Source: Amia ocellicauda (lineage: Eukaryota; Chordata; Actinopteri; Amiiformes; Amiidae). Taken from it: 64,000 nt of DNA. The stretch covers positions 29,843,568-29,907,567 of the forward strand of contig NC_089853.1 of assembly GCF_036373705.1 (NCBI RefSeq), in the 5' to 3' direction. Each line of letters begins with the position of its first letter. The first letter of the stretch is position 1. Positions 1-12,242 of this stretch are shown piece by piece. Made by a program: the position numbers and the translations under genes. The notes beneath the pieces are model-generated. The model ran no database searches, was not told where the DNA came from, and saw nothing but the letters and a program-made list of their open reading frames with translations.

Positions 1-178
1 CGCTGAAAACGTTCGAGAGCAGGGGGGGATGCTGACGGTACAAACTTACGAGAGCAGGGGGAGTGGGGGGGTTCTGATGGTTAAAACTTATGAGAGCAAG
101 GAGGGGGGGGGTTCTGACTGGGGTATTTTGCCAGAGACCCCCTAGCACCCTCTTGCAGACCCCAGTTTGGGAACCTCT
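1..178. mobile_element. Terminal part of a hAT-type DNA transposon, cut by the window edge
   Basis: Read on the minus strand from 178, the sequence begins CAGAGGTTCCCAAACTGGGG, the terminal inverted-repeat type I associate with hAT elements. Inside it (1-120) lie about three imperfect G-rich tandem units, each with a GAGAGCA-G(n) core. The other end and the target duplication are outside the window, so autonomy cannot be judged. Assignment is from the terminal motif only. Confidence 0.5.
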
Positions 179-2336
179 GCTTTAAGGAACACATTTACAA
201 TACAGAACTGGCATTACATTGATGCTTGACTAGTGTTACATGTAGAGGGATTTAAACTGAGCCCTAATAGTGCTAGTTTGGGCACTATGAATGCTGATCA
301 ATGGGCCTGGATGGGAGAGAACACCTTTGTGCTGACCTGTGCATTGATCGGTTATTGCTGCTGTGCAATAACCTTAGTCAGCTCCCAGCAGCCAAGTACA
401 AACCGCCATGAATCACAGTGTAGATATATATTTTATATAAAGAAATACTACTTTCTTTCATTCTCTAAGGTTGACATGTTGTGGTACTTTTGCAATTCAT
501 TTCAATGATTAGGATAGTGCCGGTAACAAGAACCTGATTTCTCTCTCAAACTACTGAGACTAGGTTAATCAGATTTTCCTTATGGTGACATGAGATAATG
601 TGACCCACTGAAGAGCATACTGGGCAATGCCTACATCCTTCACAATGTTGACTATGATTTATTTATATTTGCAATCTAAAACAACCAGGTTTCATTTGCA
701 CACCTGGACAAACTTTAAGTCTGGCACTGTGTAATAGTCTTCCACGATTTGTGCACATTTTCTTCTTATTTATTTATTTATGACATCTGTACTACAGTAT
801 ACACAACAATGTCAAACACTTAGGATACCATATTTCTCAAATTAAATGAGATCTGAAATCCTGACTCTACTTTCAATTTATTCACCGTGTAATTCTGACT
901 TGTGTAGATGGGTAGATCTGAGCCAGAATCACACAGAATTAACCAGTAAGGAAGGAAACATGAACAACTCTTGTACTGTAATAAATGGTGTTATGTACAT
1001 GGCTTAGGTCTTGATGTCATTGAATGATGATCTAGTTGGACCTCAGCAAACCTTAGCAAATTAACACAGTTAAGACATAAAAAAGACATATGGCAACATT
1101 AAATAACAGACTGGGCTGGGTCTGCAGTTGTCCCCCACAGGCTCAATGTGGGGTAAGAGGGAGCGTGTTCTTCGGGGGACAGCTGGTGAGAATTAATGAC
1201 TGCTGAAAAGCACCATGGGAAGAACCACTCACTGGGGGGGTATATAGAGTGAGGGGGAGGGGGAGAGTGGGGGTGGGGGGGTGTTAGGGGGGTTAAACAC
1301 TTTTGTTGGAAATGTATTCTGAGACGTGCTGCACACAATCACACAAACTGGAAAAGGCTCTAGAGAAACAAGGGATAATCAGTTTGCGCCTGACAGGCAC
1401 AAGCACATATTATCCAGCATGCCTTGCTTTCTCTATTTGAAATGGGTGTGCATACATGTCCAGCACATGCAGATGACTACAGAGCAGGGGAGCATCATCT
1501 ATTTAAATGAGTGGTCATTTAAGACACCAATCAACAGTAGGGGCCTTCCTCTGTTGAAGAGCATCTATAATTTGCGATCGTTTTCAAAACCACACAAATG
1601 GTGACTTTGGTGGCTTTTCGTAAATATCCTCTGCAACCAGCTGAAAGGCTGTAGGGCTTAAACTTGAAATCCCATTGCTACCGGTGTTCCGTAAGTGGAG
1701 AGTATCCTACTAATGTCATAAGCTTTTATTGTCAAAAGCTGAAGGCCATACAGTGCTGTGCTCTGTCTGGGGTGGCATGAAGGGCAAAATAATTTGTGTC
1801 GTGCTGTACTGGATTGGATGGTTTCCGTTTCAATTTGTAGCGAGAAATGTACAAAACAGAAAAAGCACAGCAGCAGCAATAAAACCTGTTTGCTGAGCAC
1901 ACAAACAGAGCCGATGACAAAGAGGAGGCAGCTGCGGGCTGCGCCCCAGCATCGGTGCAGCTGTCCAGCAGTGCAGCAGAGGCAGACTGATGGAGTGGGG
2001 CTTCAGCGAAGTGGCTCTCTCGCGCCTATGAGATCACCGCAGCCAAGCTACAGAGCCTGTCAGCTATTTAAATGTGACCTAGAGATGTGAAGAGCCTCTA
2101 AATATTCAACCGTCACTGATACTAGGGTATTGCAGCAGTGAGGGGGAGAGGCTGCAGGGAGGGGGAACTCTCCGTGATTAATTTAGCTGGCTCCCCGGGG
2201 ACAGATAATGATAAGCACATTTGATTCATGCTGCAAATACAGTGAAAAGGATTTCAAGCCAGCCAATCCATAAATATAAAATTGGCAGCCTGCATTAAGA
2301 AACCTCTGAATACGGTTCCTGATGCTAAGTGTACAA

Positions 2337-2376
2337 CACACACACACGCACACGCACACACACACACACTCACACA
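2337..2376. repeat. (CA)n microsatellite
   Basis: About 20 CA units with a few CG interruptions. The short reading frames that cross it are low-complexity artefacts. Confidence 0.9.
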
Positions 2377-2999
2377 GAAAGCAATGTAATTACGTAGAGG
2401 GAGCTCACCAGTGCAACCAGACCCACAGCTTCTGGTTTGTTTGTTTTTTCTTTCACGGATTGAAGCAAATTGATCTCCTGTCTGTTCATGATGGGTTCCA
2501 ACACTTTCCACACTTATTGGGCTAGTTGAAGGGAAACTTACACCAGTAACCTCAATGTGGTTACAAGTAGTTGATTACATTATAGTTGAACAACAACAAT
2601 AACTACTACTACAACTACCAAACATAACAGGAAGCCCACCATAAGCTGAATGTATGCATAATGTAAGAATAAAAGTAAAGTAAATGCAAGATATATAATC
2701 AAGAGAGAGAGAAGGAGAGGGATGGAGAGAGAGGAATGCAGCATTTAAGCCCGCATTGATTAGCAGATGCTGGTTCGATTCCAAAACAGACAGGCCGAGC
2801 GAGATCACAGGCAGAATTTGGAACAACCGTGGAAAGTTTAGGAAAACATATACGAAGGTAATGGAAACATATCCAGGAGGGATTGACTCTCAGCAAATAG
2901 TGGGAGTGACCTAGATCCGCCTGTACACTCACTGGCTAGGTGTGCCTACATGCTAGGTATCTCCAGCATGCTTTCTGCCTGGCAAGGTCAATAGTACAG

Positions 3000-3232
3000 A
3001 AATCGCATAGCCTCGCCCCTCCTACGCCAGGCCCAGAAAGCCAGATCAAACACAGGCCAACTCTGTGAGGTAGCTGCAGGAGAAACTGGCCACATCCTGA
3101 TGTAATTTACAACTGGCCCCTTCTGGCTGTGTAACCTGCTTGCCGTGACATCATCCTTTGAGGCAAAGGCACACCCGGCTGCTACTGCACTCCTCGAGAC
3201 ACCGGCTGAGGACTGTGCTCTTACCATTGAGC
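3000..3232 (-). mobile_element. Possible tRNA-derived SINE
   Basis: Reading the minus strand from 3232, TGGCTCAATGGTAAGAGCAC resembles a Pol III A box, as in the head of tRNA-derived SINEs. A B box is not clear, no target duplication was found and the 3' limit is a guess. The call is tentative. Confidence 0.3.
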
Positions 3233-6200
3233 CAGCAATGCCACATAGCCAAACATATTATTGTATTGTATTCATGTATTTACAGGAGGCGTCCACACCC
3301 CGCTCAATAGACTAGATTCAGAGTATGAACAGACACAGTTTTGAAAAACAAAAGAGTAGTTTCTCTTTTTTCTCTATCAGGTCACTCAAAGGGGAAACCT
3401 GCTGCTGCCATTCAGTGTCAATTTGCATATGGAAAATGCGATATAAAAAAGCACTGAGGAGTAATGCAAAACTGAATAGGATCTGAAAACGCAGCGCTAA
3501 ATTTCCCCAAGACTGACCTCTGTTGTGTAAGTAATTGTTTCCTTCTAATGTTGACATCCTAACACCACAAAGCACTCCAAGATGGCATTTCTTCTCCAAA
3601 TTGTGGTACAGGGAGAACATTTTAGGTCTCCAACCAACCACACAAAACCAGTGATGCTTTGGTTTCTTATTAGTGCAAAGAACACATAAGAAAGACACTC
3701 CATGCTTCCTTAGTACCAAAAACAGAGTGTGTGAGAAATATATCTTGAATGAGAGGTCCACCACTGACTAACAATTTTGACTAAATGCTAACTGAGGGAC
3801 AGATCAAATTACAGACACCTTACTTAGGAAAATGTGGGGAAAAAGAACATTGTATTTAAAGCTCTTGAAGCTTAAGGGTCTGGATTGGCAGGACCATGGA
3901 AATAAGCTTTTTCTCAATGGAAACAAAAAGGGAAGGTTGAAAACACTGGCAAAGGTTGGCCCCTCATTTCCAATTGTTTCAGTCAGATCTGTTCAGTCTG
4001 GAGAGCATGAATGTTCAGGGTAAAGAAAGTGTATATGTAGTATTTGTCTGAGCAGCAAAGCAGAGAAGTCCCCCGAGACTGAGCAATCCAGGGACCACCC
4101 CAGCAGCTTCTGAGAATGCAGATACAGTTGTATAGCAATAGAATTTAATTGATTCTGATTAGCACTTTACCCTTGCTTGTTTCTCAAAATGAACTTGAAA
4201 CACGACAATTCCCAGCGTATCACTGGAAGCGAACCAAACGAAAAGCAAGCGAGTACCCTTGAGCTCAGTGAATAGTCCTTAAACTGCGGTAGAAAGAAAG
4301 CCAGCTCATTCCACACAGCTTTAAACAGAACGCTCAAAACTGCAGCTTTGTTCCTGTTGTCACATTCACAAGCAATTCACGCTGAAGCCTACAGAGCACA
4401 ACAATGCTTCCTTCAGATCAATAGCCACCTGCAGCATTATACTTTACGGCCCTATTACTGTGGACAGTGTTCGGGATGCGAGCACAACACATTTTGTAAT
4501 TCTGAAGGTGTGTCGTGGCCAGATTCTTTTTAAACAAACTCACACTATAAAGTGTAAAAGCCTGAAACCCTTTTAAAGCACTTTTTGGTTGCGGTGTCAA
4601 CAAAGACAATCACCGACCCATGGGCAAAATTGAGTAGACTCTATAATAAGAGCTGTGAATCCCACTCACCATTACTTATCCCTTATACCAACGCACAAGT
4701 AATCCAGCCCCTTAATAGACCACAGGTACAGAGATAAAAGCTGGTTATCATCTGAAGCAATATTCAAATAGACTTTTGATCCCTGCCAAATTCTTCCAAC
4801 CGCAGGCATCAATCTGGAGCCCAGGGGATCGGAAGATTGCCATGCCCCAGGCATTCCATCTCAATAGCAGGCAGGGCAATGACTATACAGTAAACAATTA
4901 ATATTTCTATTAGAAATGTCATGCTGCCTTGGGGTAGAGAGTTGCAGAATGCATTAAATTAGTTTTAAGTGTGGTACAGAACTGGAAGTGGATTGATGAG
5001 GCTGATTACTATTAACTTACATGATTATAGTCCTGAATTTTACAAATGTCTGTTCCCGACTGTTGAATGCTGCCATATGCATGCGTGAAGTTTCACAGTT
5101 CATGTTCCTGTCAGTTATCATAGATGCAATTCCAGTCTTGAACACACAGATTGCATATGTTCATCCAATATCTGCTATCCCATTATTGTTCAGACAACAC
5201 AATGGTCTGTTATGCGGCTGAGGGATGTTAATAAACATTCACAGCCCATTCAAACACACAGCCATGATTCTTATAGAGAATGATGGGCTGCCTCCGTGTA
5301 TAACACAACTACATCACAGCCTGTGCATGTCCCAATCGTTCTGACATCATCCTCTGCCTGGCAAAGTGTTAATCCATTCCCTTCACACAGTAGCTCTAGT
5401 GACCTGGTCTACCACTACCAAACCTGTCATAAACAGTGAGCACAGAATTTAGATAATTTTTTTGGGTGATGAAGTGCTACTGTTCACTGGAATTGTTTCT
5501 AATTGTCTAATTGCTAGGAATCTGGGGGATTATTTAAATCCATGCAACTGTGCGCAAATTTTAATCACAGCCTCTTCAATGCTTACCCCCCCCCTTTAAA
5601 TAACACTAAGAATCAGAGGCACACAAGGCTGCTCTAGTATAATCTTTCGCACAAACACCCCCACAATTTCAATGTCATTCTCTGAAAATCACACATTTAT
5701 CATGTAAAGGTTATTATTTAATGTGAAGAAATTATATGAAATGAATACAGTTTACACACCCTGCAAGCTAAATAGATTTTTGTATAGTTTGTGACATGCT
5801 GCAGTGATACCAGGAGTCAAACAGCTTCTCAATTGCTGGTCAGTACTGCCTGATACTGGAGATCAGTCTCACAAGAAGTTCATGGATTTGTAAGCAATGC
5901 AATTTATATTGATCTGCATGTAAAAGGTCCTGCAGTATCCGAGAGCATTGCGAAGTACAGGGAGGCAAATTAATTTTGTAAATGAAAAAGAAAAAAAGAA
6001 AAAACACTGGCACGATAGCTCTTCCAGGAATTAAACTGCTGCTTTCACATTGCATTACAGTGATTGTACATCATTGTGAGGTTTAACACCTTCACAAGCA
6101 TACATGGTACAAAAATACTCACTCAAGAATACGTTTCTTAATTTACACTAAAGACTGCCCATCACTGACATTGTCTTACAGCGTGTCTTGCATGCTGTGC

Positions 6201-7617
6201 TGTTCATTATGCAAAAAACAAACGCCATCATACCAAATGTTCCATTCCAACTTCCCAAACAAAACAATTATTCTTATTACAATGGCACACTGGAATGCCT
6301 GTTGCATAGTAAACAGGCCAGAGTAACAATTTAGTCCCTGTACTACTCTGCTGGTTCAGCCTCCTATTAACAGCCTGTGATAATGAAGCAGTTTGAGAGA
6401 TCAAATTCTAAACAGGCATAACACAATAGGCCATCAGAGGCTTGCTGGAGCACAGCACAGGCATGCTAACAGGATGGAGACTGAATCATAATTTCCCACT
6501 ATTAGTTTACACCTCTGCACAAACACAGTGTGCATTAAGATACTAATCAATTGAACGGTTTCAACACAGCTGTTAGCTGAAGGGTTTCAAATGGCCATAT
6601 GTATTATCAGAGTACTATTATCACAGAATCTTACTTGCAGCTACATTAAGCAGGTCTTAAATCGCAGCTATACCCAATCACAGACACTCTGTGCCAGTTT
6701 TCAAATCAAAAATCAGTACATCATTCACACAACCTCTAAACAATACAATCACCACGTTTTGCATCGTTTGTTCACTGGCTCTCACCATATTTATATATAT
6801 GTGTGTGTGTGTTATTATAGCGTGGGTCCTTTCAAAAACAAAACTAAACGAAAATAATTTCACAATGTATTCGAATATTAGCTAAGAATTTGTATTACAG
6901 CTAGACTACAATCAACACAGCACAATCAGAGGAGTTACTTTCTGCAACAAAGCCCGAACTGCGTGCACCAGTCAATGGGCTGTACTGCTGTGCAAGGCTG
7001 ACCGGAACCGTCCAACACTGCCTGCCTGCCTGCACTGTCCCTACACACGCACAGCTGCCTCGCACAGGGTCGGTTTGCTCCCCTGCTAAAATAATAATGT
7101 GACAAAAGCCATGGGGGCGATGCTAATCACTTGCACCAACGTGTCTGTCACTGTCTATCTCCCAGAGCACGGCCGCTTGGGAACTAGCCCATCACGTCAA
7201 AAGTTACGCTGATGCCCTGATCCGATGCCTTGTTACATATGCGCTGATGACTGCACTAAGACGCAGGCGAGGGAGACCTGTCCAAGAGCCGAGCTGTCAG
7301 CTCTCCTGCCTGTGCGCACTGCTATCAGCAGACACCCCTCTGCTTAGCCTACTCTCGGTCTCCCAAAGCCGCATACAGGAGGATCGCTGTTTCTTTCTTG
7401 TCACTGCTGTAAGCCGCACACGCTCATAATGAATGGCTGTGTGATGCCAGGATTTGTCAATGACCCATTGATGCGGGCAGGAAAGCGGGCTGCAGGTGCC
7501 AGTGCTGTGGACGGATCATCCCCACAGCAGCACGTTTGTCATTGCAATTTCACGAACAAAGGTTGCCTATCCGTGTGCAGCAGCGGCCGTGGTGGCTGCA
7601 GCCGGAGCCCTGGCCAA

Positions 7618-7660
7618 AGTAGTAGTAGCAGTAGTAGTAGTAGAAGTGGTAGTAGTAGCA
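7618..7660. repeat. (AGT)n triplet repeat beside the frmd5 exon 1 splice donor
   Basis: Interrupted AGT repeat (ACT on the coding strand of frmd5), beginning about 17 nt into intron 1. It makes long apparent Ser/Thr/Val reading frames in several frames that are not protein coding. Confidence 0.85.
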
Positions 7661-7677
7661 TCGGTGTTTAGACTGAC

Positions 7678-7779
7678 CTGAATCGTGCAGGTATATTCCG
7701 TATCATCCAGCAGCCTAACGGTACAATTGTATTCTCTTTCCAGATTCCTGATGCTGCCGCTCATCAACCGGCTCAACAT
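7678..7779 (-). CDS. frmd5: FRMD5 first coding exon (FERM domain protein, N-terminus)
   Basis: Thirty-four codons from ATG at 7779 to a splice donor (CAG|gtcagt) at 7678/7677. The peptide starts MLSRLMSGS and continues with [19 protein letters not shown], which I recognise as the start of FRMD5; human FRMD5 differs by only a few residues here. FRMD5 is a FERM-domain membrane-cytoskeleton linker reported at cell-cell junctions, and this exon supplies the first strands of FERM lobe F1. The frame stays open upstream for 25 codons with another ATG at 7854, but the family's conserved start is at 7779. The paralogue FRMD3 has a different N-terminus. The donor is phase 0. The remaining exons lie left of the window. 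The exon sits in a CpG-rich stretch, as expected for a first exon. Confidence 0.85.
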
Positions 7780-8270
7780 CTTCTTGCACAATTGCGCGAC
7801 TGCGTCTGGGACCAGAACAAGAAACTGAGCACCACATAGAAGAAGTAATGTCACATGAACCAGCTCCCCCGGTCGCCCAGCTCAGCGGCAGCACACGCGT
7901 TTGCAGCCAGGACGCAAGCTGTGAGCATCGTCAACCCGCAGATGTGACCACGCTGCTGCTCGGCGCTGTGTGCCACCATGAAATGAACTGTGCAAGCCGA
8001 CCCGAGCGCAACGCCACGCCGGAGAGCGATGCCAGGCTGCCGCGGACCCTTCACCATTCACCGCTCGCTTCTTGAGACGGGGGCGGGCCGAGGAGCTGGG
8101 AGTGACGTGGCGGCGAACCAACAGGAGAGTCGGGTGGGTTAAACGACGGCGCAGAGGAGCAATCGGGGATTAGAATATCTCCACTTCGGGTCCCATTGCA
8201 GCCAATCGGAGGATGGGTGGGCGGGCTCTCGTCGCTGTTGTAGTCTAAGCCCTGTGAGGAAATTGACAGT
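7780..8270 (-). promoter_or_regulatory. CpG-rich 5' region of frmd5
   Basis: GC- and CpG-rich DNA immediately upstream of the frmd5 start codon, with several GC-box-like runs (for example gggcgggccgagg near 8082). No TATA box is obvious. It probably holds the 5' UTR and core promoter. The transcription start site cannot be fixed by eye. Confidence 0.5.
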
Positions 8271-9995
8271 GAAATGCGGCATCGTTTCGTGCCTGTGCCA
8301 CACTGGGATTAAGATGACGCTTTGGATGTGTCGGGAGAGATGCACAGCCTGTTGTTATTGTGCACGGCTTCCCTCGTCCATCATCCCTCCTGCTGTTTAT
8401 ATAAAAAAAAAAGCAATACACATAAATCGCCATGCACTGGGAATTGCATTTTTGCAGATCTGGGCGCTGTCACAGATGCGATGAAGCTGGGGGTTGCATG
8501 GCAGGGGGGCACGGTTTCAGCGAAATGGCATTAGCAGCAAGTGTCACACGTCTGATTCCGTCATGATTTGAAATGCCAGTGTTGTATACCGACTGATACA
8601 AGGAGAGGGCGTTGTAGATCACCGAGACGTGCGCTGGGGAAATCAGGACACAACTGCAAAAAGTTGCAGACGCACACATGTACAGCCATGCATTCCGTCC
8701 CCATGCAGTTTTGTGAACAGGCCACGTCTTGGTTTATTTTCTATATCATGGAAGGAAAAGCTTTCTGCATCTGCACACTGTGACATTGGCCTTTTCCTTT
8801 TGTTTTGTGTTAATCGTATAACCTGTTGAGTGTATTGTGAGTGGAAATGAACTGTATACCCTCAGCCACTGCCTCCTGGGCGGATTTGTTACAGAGAAAG
8901 GAGTTTGAGTTGTGTATTAACATAGGAAATAGCAATACACAAAAACAAACTAGGGATCGTGACTAAGGATAATAGTAATATAATATCACACACCACAACA
9001 TTTGCATTACGTATTATATCGCAGGATACATTTGAGCACTGTGTATTTGGGAATATGTAACCATTTATGACACATACACTGTGATTGTGCTGCTGTCACA
9101 ATGTTGAAGTTCATGCATTTTCTTGCCAGATCGGCGGTTCGTTATACTCAAGGGTAAGAATATATTTGAAGACTAACGTGCGTATTTGTACAGATTTAAG
9201 AAAACTGATCGGAAAATGTGTGCAATTGTAAAATTATGTCATTATTATTTTGACTGTAAGTGCTCACCGATTATTCCTAGATCCTAGATCATCTGTAAGA
9301 ATATCCCCAGGGTTACACCAGTGTATTCAGTGTGCTTATGCATTCATTGTGTAGTGACTTGTCTTGACCACAAGAGGGAGCAGCATATTCTCTAGTTGCC
9401 AATCTGCACCATACATGGGTATTGTTGCTTAATATATATGCATATAAATTAATTAAATCCACGTTGTTTAGCATGATTTATGTTATTTCTGTATTAAAGC
9501 TGGCCAGGTGTATATAGTATATAGAACAAGAATTCTATTCAAAACAGCTGACTTTCCTACAAAAACAAACCAGCCACAAATGTATACAAGCTAAAGAGGA
9601 CAAACAAGGAACAACTGAAGCCAATTAAACCAAGGACAGACGGGAAAGTACCTGAGATTTGAAATGAAGGAAATGTTGGCTGCACGCATATATATAGACG
9701 TACATACATACAACTTTGAAAATAAAGCAAGTTAAAACTATTTATAACACAGAGGGATAAGGCTTGTGGAGTCGCAAAGCACAGTTTAACACATTACTTA
9801 TTAAGAGGTCAGGTATCTCTACTGGGATTAATATTGTATTTAAAAATGAGGACAATCTCTTAAATAAATACCTCCAAGTTTGATTATCCTAATAGTGGAG
9901 GGACATAAAGAAAATCCTCCCACATTAAGTTGTATTGTATTGTACTGATGCTGACATCCAATGAGCTCCTCAAAATCATAGTGATATTTTTTTTT

Positions 9996-9996
<1 letters not shown>

Positions 9997-10077
<81 letters not shown>
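9997..10077. repeat. Compound (ACT)n(AAT)n microsatellite
   Basis: About 12 ACT units run directly into about 15 AAT units, preceded by an oligo-T tract. Confidence 0.95.
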
Positions 10078-10800
10078 CCGTCCGTCCCTAGGCTCGCAGT
10101 GTGTCTCTAGATGAATGGGCATCATTAGAGACTGCGCACTCAGACCTCAGTCAGGTGTTAACTGGGTCAGTGCGAGCAAGGACTTGCAATTTAGAGCAAA
10201 CTATGTGTAAATTATTCCACTGATCCGCAGCGCATAGCAATGTTCACACTGGGGTATTGGTTGGCAGTAAAGATATATGCCACCCCGTCGGATATGTTTG
10301 AGAGTAAGGTGACCAGCTGGTCCGTAATCGCAGGAGACTTTGAGATAATACCAGATTTTAAATTGTCCCCAAATATCAACAAATGGAAGATTAAATGAGC
10401 ATTAACGCTTTCTTCAATTAATAGTGTGCTTTAATTACCAATGCAATCATATAGCCCTGAGTGACTTACAATCCAATAAGTATTGCGCTGTTGTTTCTTG
10501 TGAAGTGAATAGATTGTTATTTCAAATTAATAAAACAGTAGATTTCAGATACTGTTTATATTGAATTAGTATTTTACATTACAAATAAAACCATTTAAAA
10601 TGTTAATACTTATGATTAAAAAAAAAACTTTTTAAATCCTAAAGTGTTTAAACCAAAATGCAAAAAACTCAATAAACAAGTGCTTCAAATTAATCAAAAC
10701 AATTAAATTCGTGATAAAATGGTAAACTGCCAAACCATCAAAATGTAACAAAAACAGTCAAATGCATTGATAATTAACGGATACTGCATCAGGTAAAAAT

Positions 10801-10801
<1 letters not shown>

Positions 10802-10834
<33 letters not shown>
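10802..10834. repeat. (AAT)n microsatellite
   Basis: Eleven AAT units in AT-rich sequence. Confidence 0.9.
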
Positions 10835-10836
<2 letters not shown>

Positions 10837-11239
10837 CAGAATCAAAACAATCTGATGTATTCAAAAGAACAATAACGGCCAATGCATTTGACAAATAATA
10901 ATAATAAAAAAACATCAAAACATTCAAAAGCAACCTAAACAAAAATATACAATATGCTTTCTATTTTTACAAAATCATCAGGCCTAACAAAATCTTGCTC
11001 AAGCCCAGGGATGGCCAAAGTCTGCTTTGTATACTTTGCTAATTGCCAAAGGGTGCCAATGATAAATTAGGGATATAAACGTTTATACAGTTTATATATA
11101 GTTGTTATTAAGTTATTAAGCAAACATGCCAACAAACAAAAAAAACGCAAACCAGAAAAATGTATAAACTATGGACAGAGGCAACCGTCCCACCCAGCCT
11201 CCCCTCACCTTGAACATAACATTACCATCTCCTTCGTGA

Positions 11240-11690
11240 AGTGCAGATCTGCGCAGCTCCACCAATAGGAGCGGAGGATTCTGCAGCTGTGCGCACCACA
11301 GTGAGTGTGACGGTTTAACATTACTGCACTCTACGAATACGAGCGCCTCCACGCAATGCGCGCTCATGAATATTTATAAGCGTCGACAAGCGCGTAACCC
11401 CACGCGCAGCCGCAGACTCTGTTTTTCACCGGATTAAAAGCGCCGACCACTCAGCACGCGCCCCCTCCCTCCTGCCCCCGGGGGGGAGGAACGGTCATCA
11501 ATGGCCGCGCAGCCGCAGTGCAGCCGCGGGCCCGCTTCGCGCTCAGGAGGGGGCGCTACGGCTCCTCATCGGGGTCAGCGAGACCAGTCACTTTAGAAAC
11601 GCATTTCTCCAGTCACGGACTATAGAAATGATCCCTGAAAGTATAGTCTTACCGGTGGAGTGCGCGGCGCGCCGGGCCCACTTCCAGACA
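11240..11690. promoter_or_regulatory. Orphan CpG-rich patch
   Basis: Strongly CpG- and GC-rich stretch, including a perfect GGCGCGCC, C/G runs around 11461-11490 and many CGC triplets. It stands out from AT-rich flanks on both sides. No coding exon with a recognisable product could be read on either strand. It could be a promoter for an unannotated transcript or a distal promoter of frmd5. Confidence 0.45.
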
Positions 11691-12132
11691 TATACTCATC
11701 ATCAAGGGCTGTGCTAAAGTACGTGTGCTATACAAGATGGTAACATATTCTGCTAAGTTTATACGTGCTTCATACTCGCACATAGATATTTATATTATTT
11801 CGTACGAGAGGAAAAAATAAATGCGTTGCTTGGTTATATGTTTACCCAGAATACCACGCGATTACAATTTGCCTAATATATGCGAACTGGCAGGAGAGCA
11901 CCAATCGGACGCGCAGGTGTGAAAAACACGACAATAACGGTGGGATGAAACGTTATGTTATATTAAACACCAAGGGAGGAAAATGCAACAAAATGTGATC
12001 ACGAGTACAAAATGAATCTAATCTGTTATCGCTTCAGCAGTTGGCTTAAAGTCTTAAAACATTATGCAAGGCAGTTTTCGTTTTCGTTTCGGTTTACTTA
12101 TATATGTTGTGTATAACGTGTGTAAATGCGGT

Positions 12133-12137
12133 AAAAA
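12133..12137 (-). terminator. Candidate Pol III terminator for tRNA-His
   Basis: Five consecutive T on the minus strand, the first such run after the tRNA 3' end. Somewhat far (about 33 nt) but within a normal trailer length. Confidence 0.45.
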
Positions 12138-12170
12138 CGGGACCCATTGCCGTGACATTGTGACACACAA

Positions 12171-12242
12171 TGCCGTGACTCGGATTCGAACCGAGGTTGC
12201 TGCGGCCACAACGCAGAGTACTAACCACTATACGATCACGGC
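12171..12242 (-). tRNA. tRNA-His (anticodon GUG)
   Basis: On the minus strand a complete 72-nt cloverleaf can be read. The acceptor stem GCCGTGA pairs with TCACGGC and the discriminator is A. The D-arm/A box is TAGTGGTTAGTAC, the anticodon loop TTGTGGC contains GTG, and the T-arm/B box is GGTTCGAATCC. The sequence looks identical to the canonical vertebrate nuclear tRNA-His as I remember it. G-1 and CCA are added after transcription, as usual. There is no intron. A run of five T (12137-12133) lies about 33 nt downstream and could serve as the Pol III terminator. Confidence 0.97.

Larger units (their letters stand above)
179..7677 (-). other. frmd5 intron 1 (partial, no exon seen)
   Basis: This 7.5 kb lies downstream of the only frmd5 coding exon visible. 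I found no second frmd5 exon here: the continuation of the FERM F1 lobe was not seen in any frame. FRMD5 intron 1 is very long in human, so this fits. Contents are AT-rich unique sequence, a CA microsatellite at 2337-2376, a possible SINE near 3.0-3.2 kb, and a triplet repeat next to the splice donor. Short open frames in the interval look like chance. Confidence 0.55.
8271..11230. other. Intergenic DNA upstream of frmd5, no gene recognised
   Basis: AT-rich sequence with scattered short open frames that show no recognisable protein. Contains the triplet microsatellites near 10.0 and 10.8 kb and oligo-A/T tracts. Confidence 0.5.

Noticed and set aside
3318-3764. 148-codon minus-strand open frame in frmd5 intron 1
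   Set aside because: No recognisable domain, no CpG context or splice pattern; the length is possible by chance.
9997-10077. Triplet array as a CRISPR or coding repeat
   Set aside because: Simple microsatellite without spacers, in AT-rich intergenic DNA.
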